Source of the DNA: Puia sp.
GTDB lineage: Bacteria; Bacteroidota; Bacteroidia; Chitinophagales; Chitinophagaceae
Assembly: GCA_031292515.1 (NCBI GenBank)
Contig: JARLGZ010000054.1
Span: 62,001 to 126,000 of the forward strand
Direction of reading: 5' to 3'
DNA length: 64,000 nt
The position numbers and the translations under genes were made by a program. This document shows, piece by piece, positions 6,359 through 14,988 of this stretch (the first letter of the stretch is position 1; each line of letters opens with the position of its first letter). Below the pieces are notes generated by a model. The model made no database searches and was not told the DNA's origin. It worked only from the letters and a program-made list of their open reading frames with translations.

Positions 6359-7645
6359 ATGAAGATCATCGATATAAGAAATATCCACGTGGCTCCCGGA
6401 CTGCTCTCCCGGCCTGTCCTGGACAACCGTTCCCTGGAGCTGTCGGTGGCGAATATCCTCAAAGAGGTGAGGGACAACGGCGATGAAGCGGTGAAGAGGT
6501 TTTCCCTGATGTTCGACAAGGCTGCCGTGGATCACCTGGAGGTCAGTTCCGCGGAGATCAGCGCTGCCGCCGCTCAAATAAGCCCGGAACTGAAAGCGGC
6601 CATTCAACAGGCCGGAAAAAATATCCGGGTCTTTCATGAGAGCCAGCTTTATAAAGAGGCTCCGATCGAAACGATGCCGGGCGTTTTTTGCTGGCGCAGG
6701 ACGGTAGCCATCGAAAAAGTAGGACTATACATCCCGGGAGGAACGGCTCCCTTGTTCTCTACACTGCTCATGCTCGGTATCCCTGCTTCGATCGCGGGTT
6801 GCAAGGAGATCATCCTGTGTTCGCCGCCCGATGCGAAGGGCAATCTGCACCCGGCGATCCTGTTCGCAGCATCGGTGGTAGGAGTGACGAAGATCTTCAA
6901 GGCCGGCGGTGTACAGGCCATAGCCGCTATGGCTTATGGCACGGCTTCCATACCCCGTGTATACAAGATATTTGGTCCCGGTAATCAATACGTCACTTGC
7001 GCAAAGCAACTGGTTCAAAAAGACGGTGTGGCGATCGACATGCCTGCCGGCCCCAGCGAAGTGGCCGTCTTTGCGGACGACACGGCCAATCCGTCATTTG
7101 TGGCCGCGGACCTCTTGTCACAGGCCGAGCATGGACCGGATAGCCAGGTCATCCTGGTAAGTTCTTCGGCTTTGATGGTAGACAGCATATTGAAGGCGCT
7201 GGCCGGTCAGCTCGAAGAACTGCCCCGCAGGGATATTGCGCGGAAGGCGCTGGAAAACAGCCGCGCATTCCTTGTAGATGGCCGCCGTGAAGCAATGGAC
7301 CTGCTGAATGAATATGCACCGGAGCATCTTATTTTGGCCTGCGGGGATCCCGAAGAACTCGCCGGGCAGGTAGTCAACGCCGGATCCGTCTTTCTCGGCC
7401 ATTTTTCGCCCGAGAGTGTCGGAGACTATGCCAGCGGTACGAACCACACCCTGCCTACCAATGGATATGCCCGGGCTTACTCCGGTGTCAGCGTGGATAG
7501 TTTCGTCAGGAAGATCACCTTCCAGCAACTGACAAAGCAGGGGCTGCTGGGTATCGGCAAGACAGTAGAACTCATGGCGGAGGCGGAAGGGCTGCAGGCC
7601 CATGCGAACGCGGTAAAACTGAGGAGGGAAAGTAGTGAGTGGTGA
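6359..7645 (+). CDS. hisD: Histidinol dehydrogenase
   Basis: Performs the last two steps of histidine synthesis, L-histidinol to L-histidinal to L-histidine, with NAD+ and zinc. 428 residues, full length. Family signatures are seen: GLYIPGGTAPLFSTLLML, GPGNQYVTCAKQLV, DMPAGPSEVAVFAD, DLLSQAEHGPDSQ and the catalytic/zinc region NEYAPEHL plus GDYASGTNHTLPT. It lies 47 bases after hisG. The stop codon falls inside a repeat array. Confidence 0.97.
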   Translation: MKIIDIRNIHVAPGLLSRPVLDNRSLELSVANILKEVRDNGDEAVKRFSLMFDKAAVDHLEVSSAEISAAAAQISPELKAAIQQAGKNIRVFHESQLYKEAPIETMPGVFCWRRTVAIEKVGLYIPGGTAPLFSTLLMLGIPASIAGCKEIILCSPPDAKGNLHPAILFAASVVGVTKIFKAGGVQAIAAMAYGTASIPRVYKIFGPGNQYVTCAKQLVQKDGVAIDMPAGPSEVAVFADDTANPSFVAADLLSQAEHGPDSQVILVSSSALMVDSILKALAGQLEELPRRDIARKALENSRAFLVDGRREAMDLLNEYAPEHLILACGDPEELAGQVVNAGSVFLGHFSPESVGDYASGTNHTLPTNGYARAYSGVSVDSFVRKITFQQLTKQGLLGIGKTVELMAEAEGLQAHANAVKLRRESSEW

Positions 7646-7688
7646 GTAGTCAGTAGTGAGTGGTGAGTGGGGGCAGGAAGTAGTGAGG
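7631..7688 (+). repeat. GTGAGTAGTCAGTAGTGAGT-family repeat at the hisD stop
   Basis: The array starts in the last codons of hisD (AGTAGTGAGTGGTGA) and continues as GTAGTCAGTAGTGAGTGGTGAGT. It is rich in TAG/TGA in several frames. Confidence 0.75.
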
Positions 7689-7798
7689 AGGCCCTTCCGG
7701 CGGGATGCTCAGTAGATAATGAGTGACGGATATTGACAGAATTTGCCGGGCGGTAATGGCAGATACAAAAAATATAGGTAGTTTAAATTTTGAATACG

Positions 7799-8848
7799 AT
7801 GTTTAAGGTTGAAGAATTGTTGAGACCCAATATCCGGCAGCTGGTTCCTTATTCCTCCGCCAGGGACGAGTTCAAAGGCGAAGCGCAGGTATTCCTGGAC
7901 GCGAATGAGAACAGTCTCGGTTCGCCCCTTACGAGGTGGTATAACCGCTACCCGGACCCTTTGCAGGCGAAGGTCAAGCAGGCGCTCAGCCAGATAAAAG
8001 GCGTCCCACCGGAACACATTTTCCTGGGCAATGGCAGTGATGAATGCATCGATATCCTGTTTCGCGCGTTTTGCAACCCCGGAAAGGACAATGTGATCAT
8101 CAATCCGCCTACCTATGGGATGTATGAGGTTAGCGCGCACATAAACGATATCGAGGTCCGACGGGCGGTATTGCAGGATGATTTTCAGCTTGACCTGGTG
8201 CATCTCGAGAACCTGGTGGATGAGAATACCAAGATCATCTGGATCTGTTCGCCGAACAACCCCACTGCCAATTCCATGAACCGGGAGGACGTCGAGATCG
8301 TGCTAAACAATTTTGCCGGGCTGGTAGTGGTCGATGAGGCTTATATCAATTTCTCGCGTCATAAATCCTTTATCCAGGAGCTGAAGGATTATCCGAACCT
8401 TGTCGTGTTGCAGACGCTTAGCAAGGCCTGGGGCCTCGCGGGCCTCCGTCTCGGTATGGCTTTTGCAAGTACGGCCATCATAGATGTCTATAACAAGGTC
8501 AAACCGCCCTATAATATCAGCCAGGCCACCCAGGAACTGGTCCTGCAGGCGCTGGGCGAAGTAGAGCAGGTAAATGAGATGATCCGGATATTGGTGTCGC
8601 AGCGGGAGCAATTGGCCAAAGACCTTGCCGCCTTGCCGCTTGTGTCAAAGATCTATCATTCCGACGCTAATTTTCTGCTGGTCAAAGTGTCGGATGCAAG
8701 AAGGGTCTACGATTATCTCCTGGAACAGGGCATCGTCGTCAGGGATCGCAGTAAAGTGGAACTTTGTGAAGGCTGCCTGCGGATTACCGTCGGCACTGAA
8801 AGGGAAAATAAGGATTTGATAGCATCCCTGAAGCAGTTTCTATCATAA
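7799..8848 (+). CDS. hisC: Histidinol-phosphate aminotransferase
   Basis: A PLP-dependent class I/II aminotransferase converting imidazole-acetol phosphate to histidinol phosphate. 349 residues. Visible features: substrate loop VFLDANENSLGSP, GNGSDECIDILFRAF, SPNNPTANSMN, VVDEAYINFS and the PLP-lysine segment LQTLSKAWGLAGLRLGMAF, and RVYDYLLEQGIVVRDRS near the end. I use the ATG at 7799; a TTG nine bases upstream is in frame but less likely. It lies about 150 bases after hisD, across the repeat. Confidence 0.96.
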   Translation: MFKVEELLRPNIRQLVPYSSARDEFKGEAQVFLDANENSLGSPLTRWYNRYPDPLQAKVKQALSQIKGVPPEHIFLGNGSDECIDILFRAFCNPGKDNVIINPPTYGMYEVSAHINDIEVRRAVLQDDFQLDLVHLENLVDENTKIIWICSPNNPTANSMNREDVEIVLNNFAGLVVVDEAYINFSRHKSFIQELKDYPNLVVLQTLSKAWGLAGLRLGMAFASTAIIDVYNKVKPPYNISQATQELVLQALGEVEQVNEMIRILVSQREQLAKDLAALPLVSKIYHSDANFLLVKVSDARRVYDYLLEQGIVVRDRSKVELCEGCLRITVGTERENKDLIASLKQFLS

Positions 8849-8895
8849 GAAGATGTAAATTGTTTGTTCATTTCCTCATAAAATAAATCAACTAT

Positions 8896-10230
8896 ATGAA
8901 AAAGTTTTTAGCGAACTTTCTCCCGGTGAGAGCAGCCTGGCTCATTTTGTGCGGCTGTATACTGGCCTTTAGCGCCTGTGCCGGAGACGCCGCCAGGGAT
9001 ACTTCAAAAGTGGCCACAGCCGCTGACAATGGTTCAGGTACCGGCGCACCCAACGACGACGGTTTGATCCTGCCTGCTGGGTTTACGGTAACGACTTTTG
9101 CGGAAGGCCTCGGAAAGGCCAGGCATATCGCCGTCGCCCCAGACGGGACTGTGTTTGTAAAACTCGCCAAATTGAAAGACGGCAAAGGCATCTATCGTCT
9201 CCGGGATACCAATGGAGACGGCAAGGCCGATGCGATAACCGGCTTCGGCAGCTTTACAGGAACGGGTATGACGGTGAGAAGCGGATACCTCTATGCGTCT
9301 TCCGATGAAGAAGTGTTTCGCTATAAGCTGGACGATAAAAATAATGTCGTGAACCCGGACCAGCCGGAGAAGATCGTCACCGGGCTCCTCTCGCGCGGAG
9401 AGCACGAGGCAAAAGCCATCACCCTCGACTATGATGGCAACCTCTATGTGAATATCGGCGCTTATTCGAATGCCTGCCAGGTGCAGGACCGGACCAAAGG
9501 GTCGCCGGGCATGAGACCTTGTCCGATCCTGGATTCCGCCGGTGGTATCTGGAAATTCAAAGCCGATAAGCCAGGTCAGACCTATGGAGACGGAGTCCGT
9601 TATGCGACGGGTTTGCGCAATGTGGTAGGACTGGACTGGAACAAGGCTACCAACAGCCTGTTCGTCATGCAGCACGGTCGCGACCAGTTGCACGACCTGT
9701 TTCCGGATATGTACGATCAGAAGCAGAGCGCCGAATTGCCTGCCGAGTGTATGTATGAGTTGCATCAGGGATCGAACGGCGGCTGGCCATATATTTATTA
9801 CGATGAGTTCCAGAAAAAGAAGATCCTGGCCCCGGAATTCGGAGGAGATGGCAAGAAGACTGCCGGCGAAGATGCGCAAGATCCCGTGATGGCATTTCCG
9901 GGGCACCTGGCTCCCAACGGATTGCTGTTCTATACCGGCGACCAGTTTCCTGCGAAATATAAGAATGGCGCTTTTATCGCCTTTCATGGCTCCTGGAACA
10001 GGGCGCCCGAACCCCAGAAAGGATTCTTTGTGGTCTTTGTTCCTTTTCAAAATGGCAAGCCCTCCGGCGACTGGGAAGTATTTGCCGACAATTTCTCCGG
10101 CAGCCCGGCGTTAACGGCTTCCGGCCGCGCGCAGCATCGTCCCTGCGGCCTCGCCCAGGCGCCCGATGGCTCGATCTATGTCACAGACGACTCGAAGGGA
10201 ACGATCTGGAAGATCTCCTATAAGAAATAA
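8896..10230 (+). CDS. Lipoprotein sugar dehydrogenase (PQQ-dependent, sorbosone-dehydrogenase-like beta-propeller)
   Basis: 444 residues with a lipoprotein signal (LAFSAC, Cys about 28). A six-bladed propeller follows, with repeated IAVAPDGTVFV, LDYDGNLYVNIG, GLRNVVGLDWN, LAPNGLLFYTGDQFP and LAQAPDGSIYVTDDSKGTIWKI. This is the layout of soluble glucose/L-sorbosone dehydrogenases, which oxidise aldoses using PQQ. Two Cys (CQVQ, PCPI) may form a disulfide. It sits between hisC and hisB together with a cytochrome c, the likely electron acceptor, although neither belongs to histidine synthesis. Substrate not predictable. Confidence 0.82.
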   Translation: MKKFLANFLPVRAAWLILCGCILAFSACAGDAARDTSKVATAADNGSGTGAPNDDGLILPAGFTVTTFAEGLGKARHIAVAPDGTVFVKLAKLKDGKGIYRLRDTNGDGKADAITGFGSFTGTGMTVRSGYLYASSDEEVFRYKLDDKNNVVNPDQPEKIVTGLLSRGEHEAKAITLDYDGNLYVNIGAYSNACQVQDRTKGSPGMRPCPILDSAGGIWKFKADKPGQTYGDGVRYATGLRNVVGLDWNKATNSLFVMQHGRDQLHDLFPDMYDQKQSAELPAECMYELHQGSNGGWPYIYYDEFQKKKILAPEFGGDGKKTAGEDAQDPVMAFPGHLAPNGLLFYTGDQFPAKYKNGAFIAFHGSWNRAPEPQKGFFVVFVPFQNGKPSGDWEVFADNFSGSPALTASGRAQHRPCGLAQAPDGSIYVTDDSKGTIWKISYKK

Positions 10231-10276
10231 GTTGTTTCCGGGAAATGACAACATCATATTATAAATTAGGGAACTG

Positions 10277-10783
10277 ATGATCGGAAAATGGACTGTGCTT
10301 TGTTCTATGGCAGGTTTGCTATCAGCCTGCGCGCTATTATCCATGACTGCAAAAGATGACGCCCCGCGCCGGCCATACGGAGTCTTACAGAACGCGACGG
10401 GTATAAAGCAGCATACGACAGGTGTAAAGCAGAACGTCACGGGTATAAAGGCGTCCATCGAGCGGGGAAAAAAAGTATACGCGGAGCAATGCCTCTCCTG
10501 TCATCAGGTCGATGCCATGGGCGTGTCCGGCATGACGCCTCCGCTTGTAAAGACCAAATGGGTATTGGGCGACAAGACGACGCTGGTGCAAATTGTGCTG
10601 AAAGGCCTGACGGGGGAGATCGAAATCGACGGAGATACCTATCATAATGTGATGGCTCCTCACAGCGAACTCAGCAACCAGCAGATAGCGGACGTGCTCA
10701 CCTATGTAAGGAGCAGCTTCGGCAACAAGGCAAGGGCGATTACCCCGGCGGAAGTTGCAGCGATACGGGCGAAGACTAAATAA
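10277..10783 (+). CDS. Exported c-type cytochrome
   Basis: 168 residues. An N-terminal signal (MIGKWTVLCSMAGLLSACALL; SAC could be a lipobox) is followed by a linker with a threefold repeat (ATGIKQHTTGVKQNVTGIK). The single-haem cytochrome c domain has CLSCH (haem attachment), and VMAPHSELS supplies the axial Met. It starts 46 bases after the sugar dehydrogenase, so it probably accepts its electrons and passes them to the respiratory chain. The repeat linker looks like a recent tandem duplication (24-base units). Confidence 0.88.
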   Translation: MIGKWTVLCSMAGLLSACALLSMTAKDDAPRRPYGVLQNATGIKQHTTGVKQNVTGIKASIERGKKVYAEQCLSCHQVDAMGVSGMTPPLVKTKWVLGDKTTLVQIVLKGLTGEIEIDGDTYHNVMAPHSELSNQQIADVLTYVRSSFGNKARAITPAEVAAIRAKTK

Positions 10784-11172
10784 ACGCCAATAAACGCTAA
10801 TGAACGCCAAGGTGAAACGAGAAGGGACGAGCAGGGGAGACGCACTAATGAACGCGAACAGAGATCCCGATGGGACGCGAAGAGAGGATCGCGAAAAGAC
10901 ACTAAGAATGAGACGCTGGCGGAAGCAAATGGAAATGCCGGAAGCAAACGGAAATACCGACAGACCCGGATGAGTGGACATGAATTCATGAGGACCGGAA
11001 GACGAGTGAGAGCCGGAAAGCTGAAGAGACACGAAGACTGAAGAGACAGGAAGACTGAAGAGACAGAAAATTTGATGAGACAGGGAAATTGAAGAAAGAG
11101 GAAGGTTGAAGAAAAAGAGTGGAAAAGACAAAAGGACAGGATAAACGAAACAAAGAACAACAAAACAAACGG
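10781..11172 (+). repeat. 389-base purine-rich degenerate repeat spacer
   Basis: It begins at the cytochrome stop codon with TAAACGCCAA TAAACGCTAA TGAACGCCAA. Other short unit families follow (GGAAGCAAATGGAAATGCC/GGAAGCAAACGGAAATACC; GACTGAAGAGACAGGAA repeated) up to the hisB ATG. Almost no pyrimidine runs occur. I see no convincing gene or promoter box in it. Confidence 0.65.
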
Positions 11173-12312
11173 ATGAAGAGAATACTATTTATTGACAGGG
11201 ACGGCACGCTGATCAAGGAAGCCCCTCCGACTTACCAGGTCGATTCTTTTGAAAAATTGGAGTTCTATCCCTATATGTTCGATTATATGGGCCGGATAGC
11301 CCGGGAGTTCGACTATGAACTGGTGATGGTTACCAACCAGGATGGGTTGGGAACGGCGTCTTTTCCCGAGAACACTTTCTGGCCGGTGCAGGAATTGGTG
11401 ATGAAGAGCCTTTTGAATGAAGGAATCCCTTTCAGCGCCGTACACATAGACAGGACATTCCCCGCCGACAACGCACCTACCCGCAAGCCGGGCATCGGGA
11501 TGCTTACCGGCTATCTCGACAACGAGCAATATGATATCGCCAATTCCTATGTCATCGGCGATCGCATCACGGATGTTCAACTCGCAAAGAACCTCGGCTG
11601 CAAAGCCATCTGGCTCAATAACGACCCTTCTCTCGGCGGCGCCGAAGTGAATGATACCCGGAAAGACCTGGATGAGGTAGTGGCACTCGAAACGACCGAG
11701 TGGGGTAAGATCTATGAGTTTATGAAACTGGGTCTCAGACGGGTCGTGCATGAACGCAATACCAGTGAGACGCAGATCCTGATCGATCTGAATATCGACG
11801 GAAGCGGCAAGGCGCAGATCGTCACGGGCCTCGGTTTTTTCGATCATATGCTGGAGCAGATCGCCCGTCATGGTAAGATGAACCTGACCCTGCGTGTAAA
11901 CGGAGACCTCCATATCGACGAGCACCATACTATCGAAGATACCGGGATCGCCCTGGGCGAGGCTTTTGGCAAGGCCCTGGCGGATAAAAGAGGGATGGAA
12001 CGCTATGGCTTCGCCCTTCCTATGGACGAGGCGGACGCTAAAGTGCTGATAGACTTCGGGGGCAGGAACTGGATCGTATGGAATGCCGAATTTAAGCGCG
12101 AGGCCATCGGCGAAATGCCGACGGAAATGTTCTTTCATTTCTTCAAGTCTTTCTCCGACGCGGCGAAATGCAACCTGAACATCGAATGCCACGGCGAGAA
12201 CGAACATCACAAAATCGAGGCGATCTTCAAGGCCTTTGCAAAAGCCATCCGCATGGCGGTAAAACGGGATCCCCTTAGCAATTACCTGCCGAGTACGAAG
12301 GGGGTGTTATAG
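11173..12312 (+). CDS. hisB: Bifunctional histidinol-phosphatase / imidazoleglycerol-phosphate dehydratase
   Basis: 379 residues, two enzymes in one chain. The N-terminal HAD phosphatase (about 1-165) has [18 protein letters not shown] and [16 protein letters not shown]. The C-terminal IGP dehydratase (about 190-379) has [32 protein letters not shown] and [21 protein letters not shown], the manganese-binding His motifs. It therefore does the dehydratase and histidinol-phosphatase steps. The start is the ATG at 11173 ([12 protein letters not shown]); the frame is open upstream but only into repeat sequence. It is separated from hisC by the two redox genes. Confidence 0.96.
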   Translation: MKRILFIDRDGTLIKEAPPTYQVDSFEKLEFYPYMFDYMGRIAREFDYELVMVTNQDGLGTASFPENTFWPVQELVMKSLLNEGIPFSAVHIDRTFPADNAPTRKPGIGMLTGYLDNEQYDIANSYVIGDRITDVQLAKNLGCKAIWLNNDPSLGGAEVNDTRKDLDEVVALETTEWGKIYEFMKLGLRRVVHERNTSETQILIDLNIDGSGKAQIVTGLGFFDHMLEQIARHGKMNLTLRVNGDLHIDEHHTIEDTGIALGEAFGKALADKRGMERYGFALPMDEADAKVLIDFGGRNWIVWNAEFKREAIGEMPTEMFFHFFKSFSDAAKCNLNIECHGENEHHKIEAIFKAFAKAIRMAVKRDPLSNYLPSTKGVL

Positions 12313-12380
12313 GAATGCCCGGAAGATGCTCGATCCGAATTAGATTGCCTTTTTGTATCTTCGTTCTTCAAACAAGGTTC

Positions 12381-12593
12381 ATGATACGAGATGCAAACGC
12401 TTATATTTTGCATGATAAGGACTGGCAGGGGTTTAGAGATTTAATCATCGCGGAAAAAAACGAAAATCTTCAGCAGGAGATAACGATTTTTCCCTTCGTA
12501 AACCCATCAGATTCCCATCATAGCGCGATTGTCAGCGTATCTGCGACTGCAGATCGCCCGGTCGAATCTTATGGAGCCATTCCGCTAGTGTGA
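12381..12593 (+). CDS. Hypothetical small protein
   Basis: A 70-residue frame beginning MIRDANAYILHDKDWQGFRDL that ends five bases before the SecB-like reading frame. No motif or family is recognised. Composition is protein-like (acidic/aromatic), but the C-terminal 20 residues (SATADRPVESYGAIPLV) look irregular. It might be a decayed partner of the neighbouring pseudogene. A longer frame from 12315 is not supported. Confidence 0.35.
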   Translation: MIRDANAYILHDKDWQGFRDLIIAEKNENLQQEITIFPFVNPSDSHHSAIVSVSATADRPVESYGAIPLV

Positions 12594-12597
12594 TGAA

Positions 12598-13040
12598 TTG
12601 CAGACAATACGATTTGGGTGGTCCAAAATTTCGACCGACGAGTTTGCTGTGACCGATGTAAAATATGATCCGGGGGCTGCGGGCGAAATGAAAATATTTA
12701 TCTCCATCGAAGGAGCGGAAACAGAAAAGGAAATCATAGTGCAGGTCAAATGCATATTCAACCAGGAAGAAAATCTGTTACTGGTCATATCCGCCTCTTC
12801 CTACTTTGCCATCGATCCAATGGATTGCGAAAAAATGTATGACAAAGAGAAACGGATGGTTACCCTTCCTTTGTCACCGGCGCTCAACCTGACGAGTCTT
12901 GAGGTAAGCACGTTAAGGGGCATTCTTCACGCAAAAACAAAGGTCTTCCGATGAATTCGATGATTGTTCCACCCATCAACGTATCAGACCTTATAAAAAC
13001 CGATCCGGTAATCAATTTTGGTCAGGAGGGTCAGCCCTGA
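12598..13040 (+). pseudogene. SecB-like protein, frameshifted near its C-terminus
   Basis: From a TTG at 12598 the frame gives 118 residues resembling Bacteroidota SecB-like beta-sheet proteins (KISTDEFAVTDVKYDP, EKEIIVQVKCIFNQEENLLLVI, SLEVSTLRGILHAKTK). It then ends at a TGA (12952-12954). The neighbouring frame continues directly: GLPMNSMIVPPINVSDLIK, the expected SecB-family C-terminus, to a stop at 13040. One missing G in AAAGG(G)TC near 12942 would restore one reading frame. Either a decayed gene or a sequencing error. Family assignment is by resemblance only. Confidence 0.5.
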
Positions 13041-13153
13041 TATTACCGGTCTCTTTACGGGGTTTGTCAACGCCGTTTTGATGCTTTGGTGGCTTGACGT
13101 CAGGATGGTGATGACCGGGGCTCCTATAGAAAAACAAGTCTCCCTAAAAAAAA

Positions 13154-13185
13154 TTTGGATGAATCATTTTCTCCCCCCATCTTTG
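13154..13185 (+). promoter_or_regulatory. trp operon promoter (TTTG-N20-CATCTTTG)
   Basis: TTTG at 13154-13157 and CATCTTTG at 13178-13185 fit the -33/-7 consensus (one mismatch, C for T) with the same 20-base spacing as the his promoter. The predicted transcript would begin at about 13191, beside the leader ATG (13193). Confidence 0.55.
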
Positions 13186-13192
13186 CGGGGCA

Positions 13193-13255
13193 ATGAACAA
13201 TCAATTTGTAAGTAAAGTGTGGTGGTGGCATACAAACTCCGAGCGGGGCAAGTAA
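13193..13255 (+). CDS. trpL: Tryptophan leader peptide (trpL), 20 residues with three Trp in a row
   Basis: ATG at 13193, TAA at 13253. The peptide begins MNNQFVSKV, then WWW (codons 13220-13228), then HTNSERGK. Three tandem Trp codons, a stop close to a GC-rich antiterminator strand, and a strong terminator 28 bases further on before trpE are the layout of a trp attenuator. The promoter-like box ends only 7 bases before the ATG, so, like hisL, it should be translated almost leaderless. Confidence 0.85.
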   Translation: MNNQFVSKVWWWHTNSERGK

Positions 13256-13302
13256 TGCTATTGTTGCATCATTACCATATTGGGCCCCCGAGAATCGGGG
13301 GC
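13237..13302 (+). promoter_or_regulatory. trp attenuator: competing RNA structures
   Basis: CTCC (13237-13240) can pair with GGGG (13245-13248). GGGGC (13245-13249) can instead pair with GCCCC (13284-13288), the 5' arm of the terminator. The order of elements is the same as at his: control codons, protector, antiterminator overlapping the leader end, terminator. The antiterminator helix is short (5 bp, all G-C). Confidence 0.65.
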
Positions 13303-13311
13303 TTTTTTTTT
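13284..13311 (+). terminator. trp attenuator terminator
   Basis: GCCCCCG (13284-13290), loop AGAAT, CGGGGGC (13296-13302), then nine T. Confidence 0.9.
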
Positions 13312-13548
13312 ACCGCCGCCGAAGCAGGATGTGAATCGGGGTAGATCCGGGGTGCCGACCGGAAGTAAAAAAGAGCCGGGGGTAAGCGAAAAGCGGCAGA
13401 GGATCGGGGGAAAACAAGCCTGGCAGCAATATGGAAAAGAGCGCAACGACTCAACCGAAAAACTCAACGAAAAAGCTCAATAACCTGGCCCAATAACCCA
13501 GCGCGACGAAAACATAACAACGCAAAAGAACACGGTAAAAAATAACGG

Positions 13549-14970
13549 ATGAAAAGGATCGAGATAAAAACGACATACAGAAAGCTTCTCTCGGATATCT
13601 ATACGCCGGTAGGTATCTACCTCCGCCTGCGGGACCGTTTCCGGGACACCATCCTGCTGGAAAGTACCGACTACCAGGCCGCGGAAAATAGTTACTCTTT
13701 CATTTGCATAAACGCCATCGGCGGAATCGAGATCACGGATACCCGGCGCGTGGAATATAAACTGCCGGGCCGTAAACCGGAGGGAGAACTCATCAGGAGC
13801 GCGGAAGACGTCCCGCGTTTATTGTGGGAGTTCATGCAGAAATTCGATGTGAAGACATCCGAAGAGAAACCCGTCAGAGCCGTCCAGGGGCTGTTCGGTT
13901 ATACCTGTTTTGATGCCGTACAGTTCTTTGACACGGTCCGCCTGGAAAAGACGAACAACCAGCCTCCCGTCATACCGCTGATGCGCTATCGCCTCTACCA
14001 GTACGTCATCGCCGTCAACCATTTCAAGGATGAACTCTATCTCTGTGAAAACGAGGTCGGAGGGCTGGAAAGCGAGGTGGCATTGGTGGAATCCCTGATC
14101 AAAAGCAAAGACGTGCCGGTGTACCCGTTCTACAGGGCCGGTGAGGAGGTCTCCAATATGGATGACGAGCAATACAGGGAGATGGTCCGGGAAGGCATCC
14201 GGCATTGTTACCGGGGTGATGTGTTCCAGATCGTGCTCAGCCGCCGTTTTCAGCAGGCATTCCGGGGGGATGAATTCAATGTTTACCGGGCCCTTCGGAG
14301 CATCAACCCGTCTCCTTATTTGTTTTTCTTCGATTATGGCGATTATAAACTGATGGGTTCTTCCCCCGAATCCCAGTTGATCATACAGCAGGGCAATGCC
14401 ATCGTCCACCCGATCGCCGGCACTTTTAAACGGACCGGAGATGAAGCTGCCGATCGGGAAATAGCGGCGAGGCTCCTCGAAGACGCCAAAGAGAACGCAG
14501 AACATGTCATGCTGGTGGATCTTGCCCGTAACGACCTGAGCCGCTCCTGCGATGACGTGAAGGTGGTACACTACCGGGAAGTGAAATTTTATTCGCATGT
14601 CATTCACCTGGTCAGCGAAGTACATGGGAAAGTCAGACCGGGGAGCAACCCGTTCGAATTGCTGGCGGTCACTTTTCCGGCCGGCACGTTGAGCGGGGCT
14701 CCGAAATTCAAGGCTATGGAACTGATAGACAGCTATGAGCCCACCGCAAGAAGCTACTACGGCGGCTGTATTGGTTTTATGGGCTTCGATGGCAGTTGCA
14801 ACCAGGCCATCATGATCCGGAGCTTTTTAAGCAAGCAGAATACACTGACCTACCAGGCAGGGGCGGGTGTCGTAGCGGCGAGCAACCCGGAAAACGAGTT
14901 GCAGGAAGTCAATAACAAATTGGGCGCGCTGAAGAAGGCGATCGCCTTTGCGGAAGAGATCTCGAAATAA
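13549..14970 (+). CDS. trpE: Anthranilate synthase component I
   Basis: 473 residues; converts chorismate and ammonia to anthranilate. Chorismate-binding domain signatures: YREMVREGIRHCYRGDVFQIVLS, FFDYGDYKLMGSSPE, HPIAGTFKRTG, HVMLVDLARND, FPAGTLSGAPKFKAMELID, YYGGCIGFMGFDG and YQAGAGVVAASNPENELQEV. It is the first gene after the trp attenuator and precedes trpG by 18 bases. The ATG at 13549 fits the family N-terminus. Feedback inhibition by tryptophan is expected from the family. Confidence 0.96.
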   Translation: MKRIEIKTTYRKLLSDIYTPVGIYLRLRDRFRDTILLESTDYQAAENSYSFICINAIGGIEITDTRRVEYKLPGRKPEGELIRSAEDVPRLLWEFMQKFDVKTSEEKPVRAVQGLFGYTCFDAVQFFDTVRLEKTNNQPPVIPLMRYRLYQYVIAVNHFKDELYLCENEVGGLESEVALVESLIKSKDVPVYPFYRAGEEVSNMDDEQYREMVREGIRHCYRGDVFQIVLSRRFQQAFRGDEFNVYRALRSINPSPYLFFFDYGDYKLMGSSPESQLIIQQGNAIVHPIAGTFKRTGDEAADREIAARLLEDAKENAEHVMLVDLARNDLSRSCDDVKVVHYREVKFYSHVIHLVSEVHGKVRPGSNPFELLAVTFPAGTLSGAPKFKAMELIDSYEPTARSYYGGCIGFMGFDGSCNQAIMIRSFLSKQNTLTYQAGAGVVAASNPENELQEVNNKLGALKKAIAFAEEISK

Positions 14971-14988
14971 ACAACTAAATCAAAAAAA

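Noticed and set aside
13081-13215. Frame starting MLWWLDVRM with two Trp codons upstream of trpL
   Set aside because: It runs through the promoter box, is not coupled to the terminator, and ends in the leader region. trpL at 13193 fits the attenuator far better.
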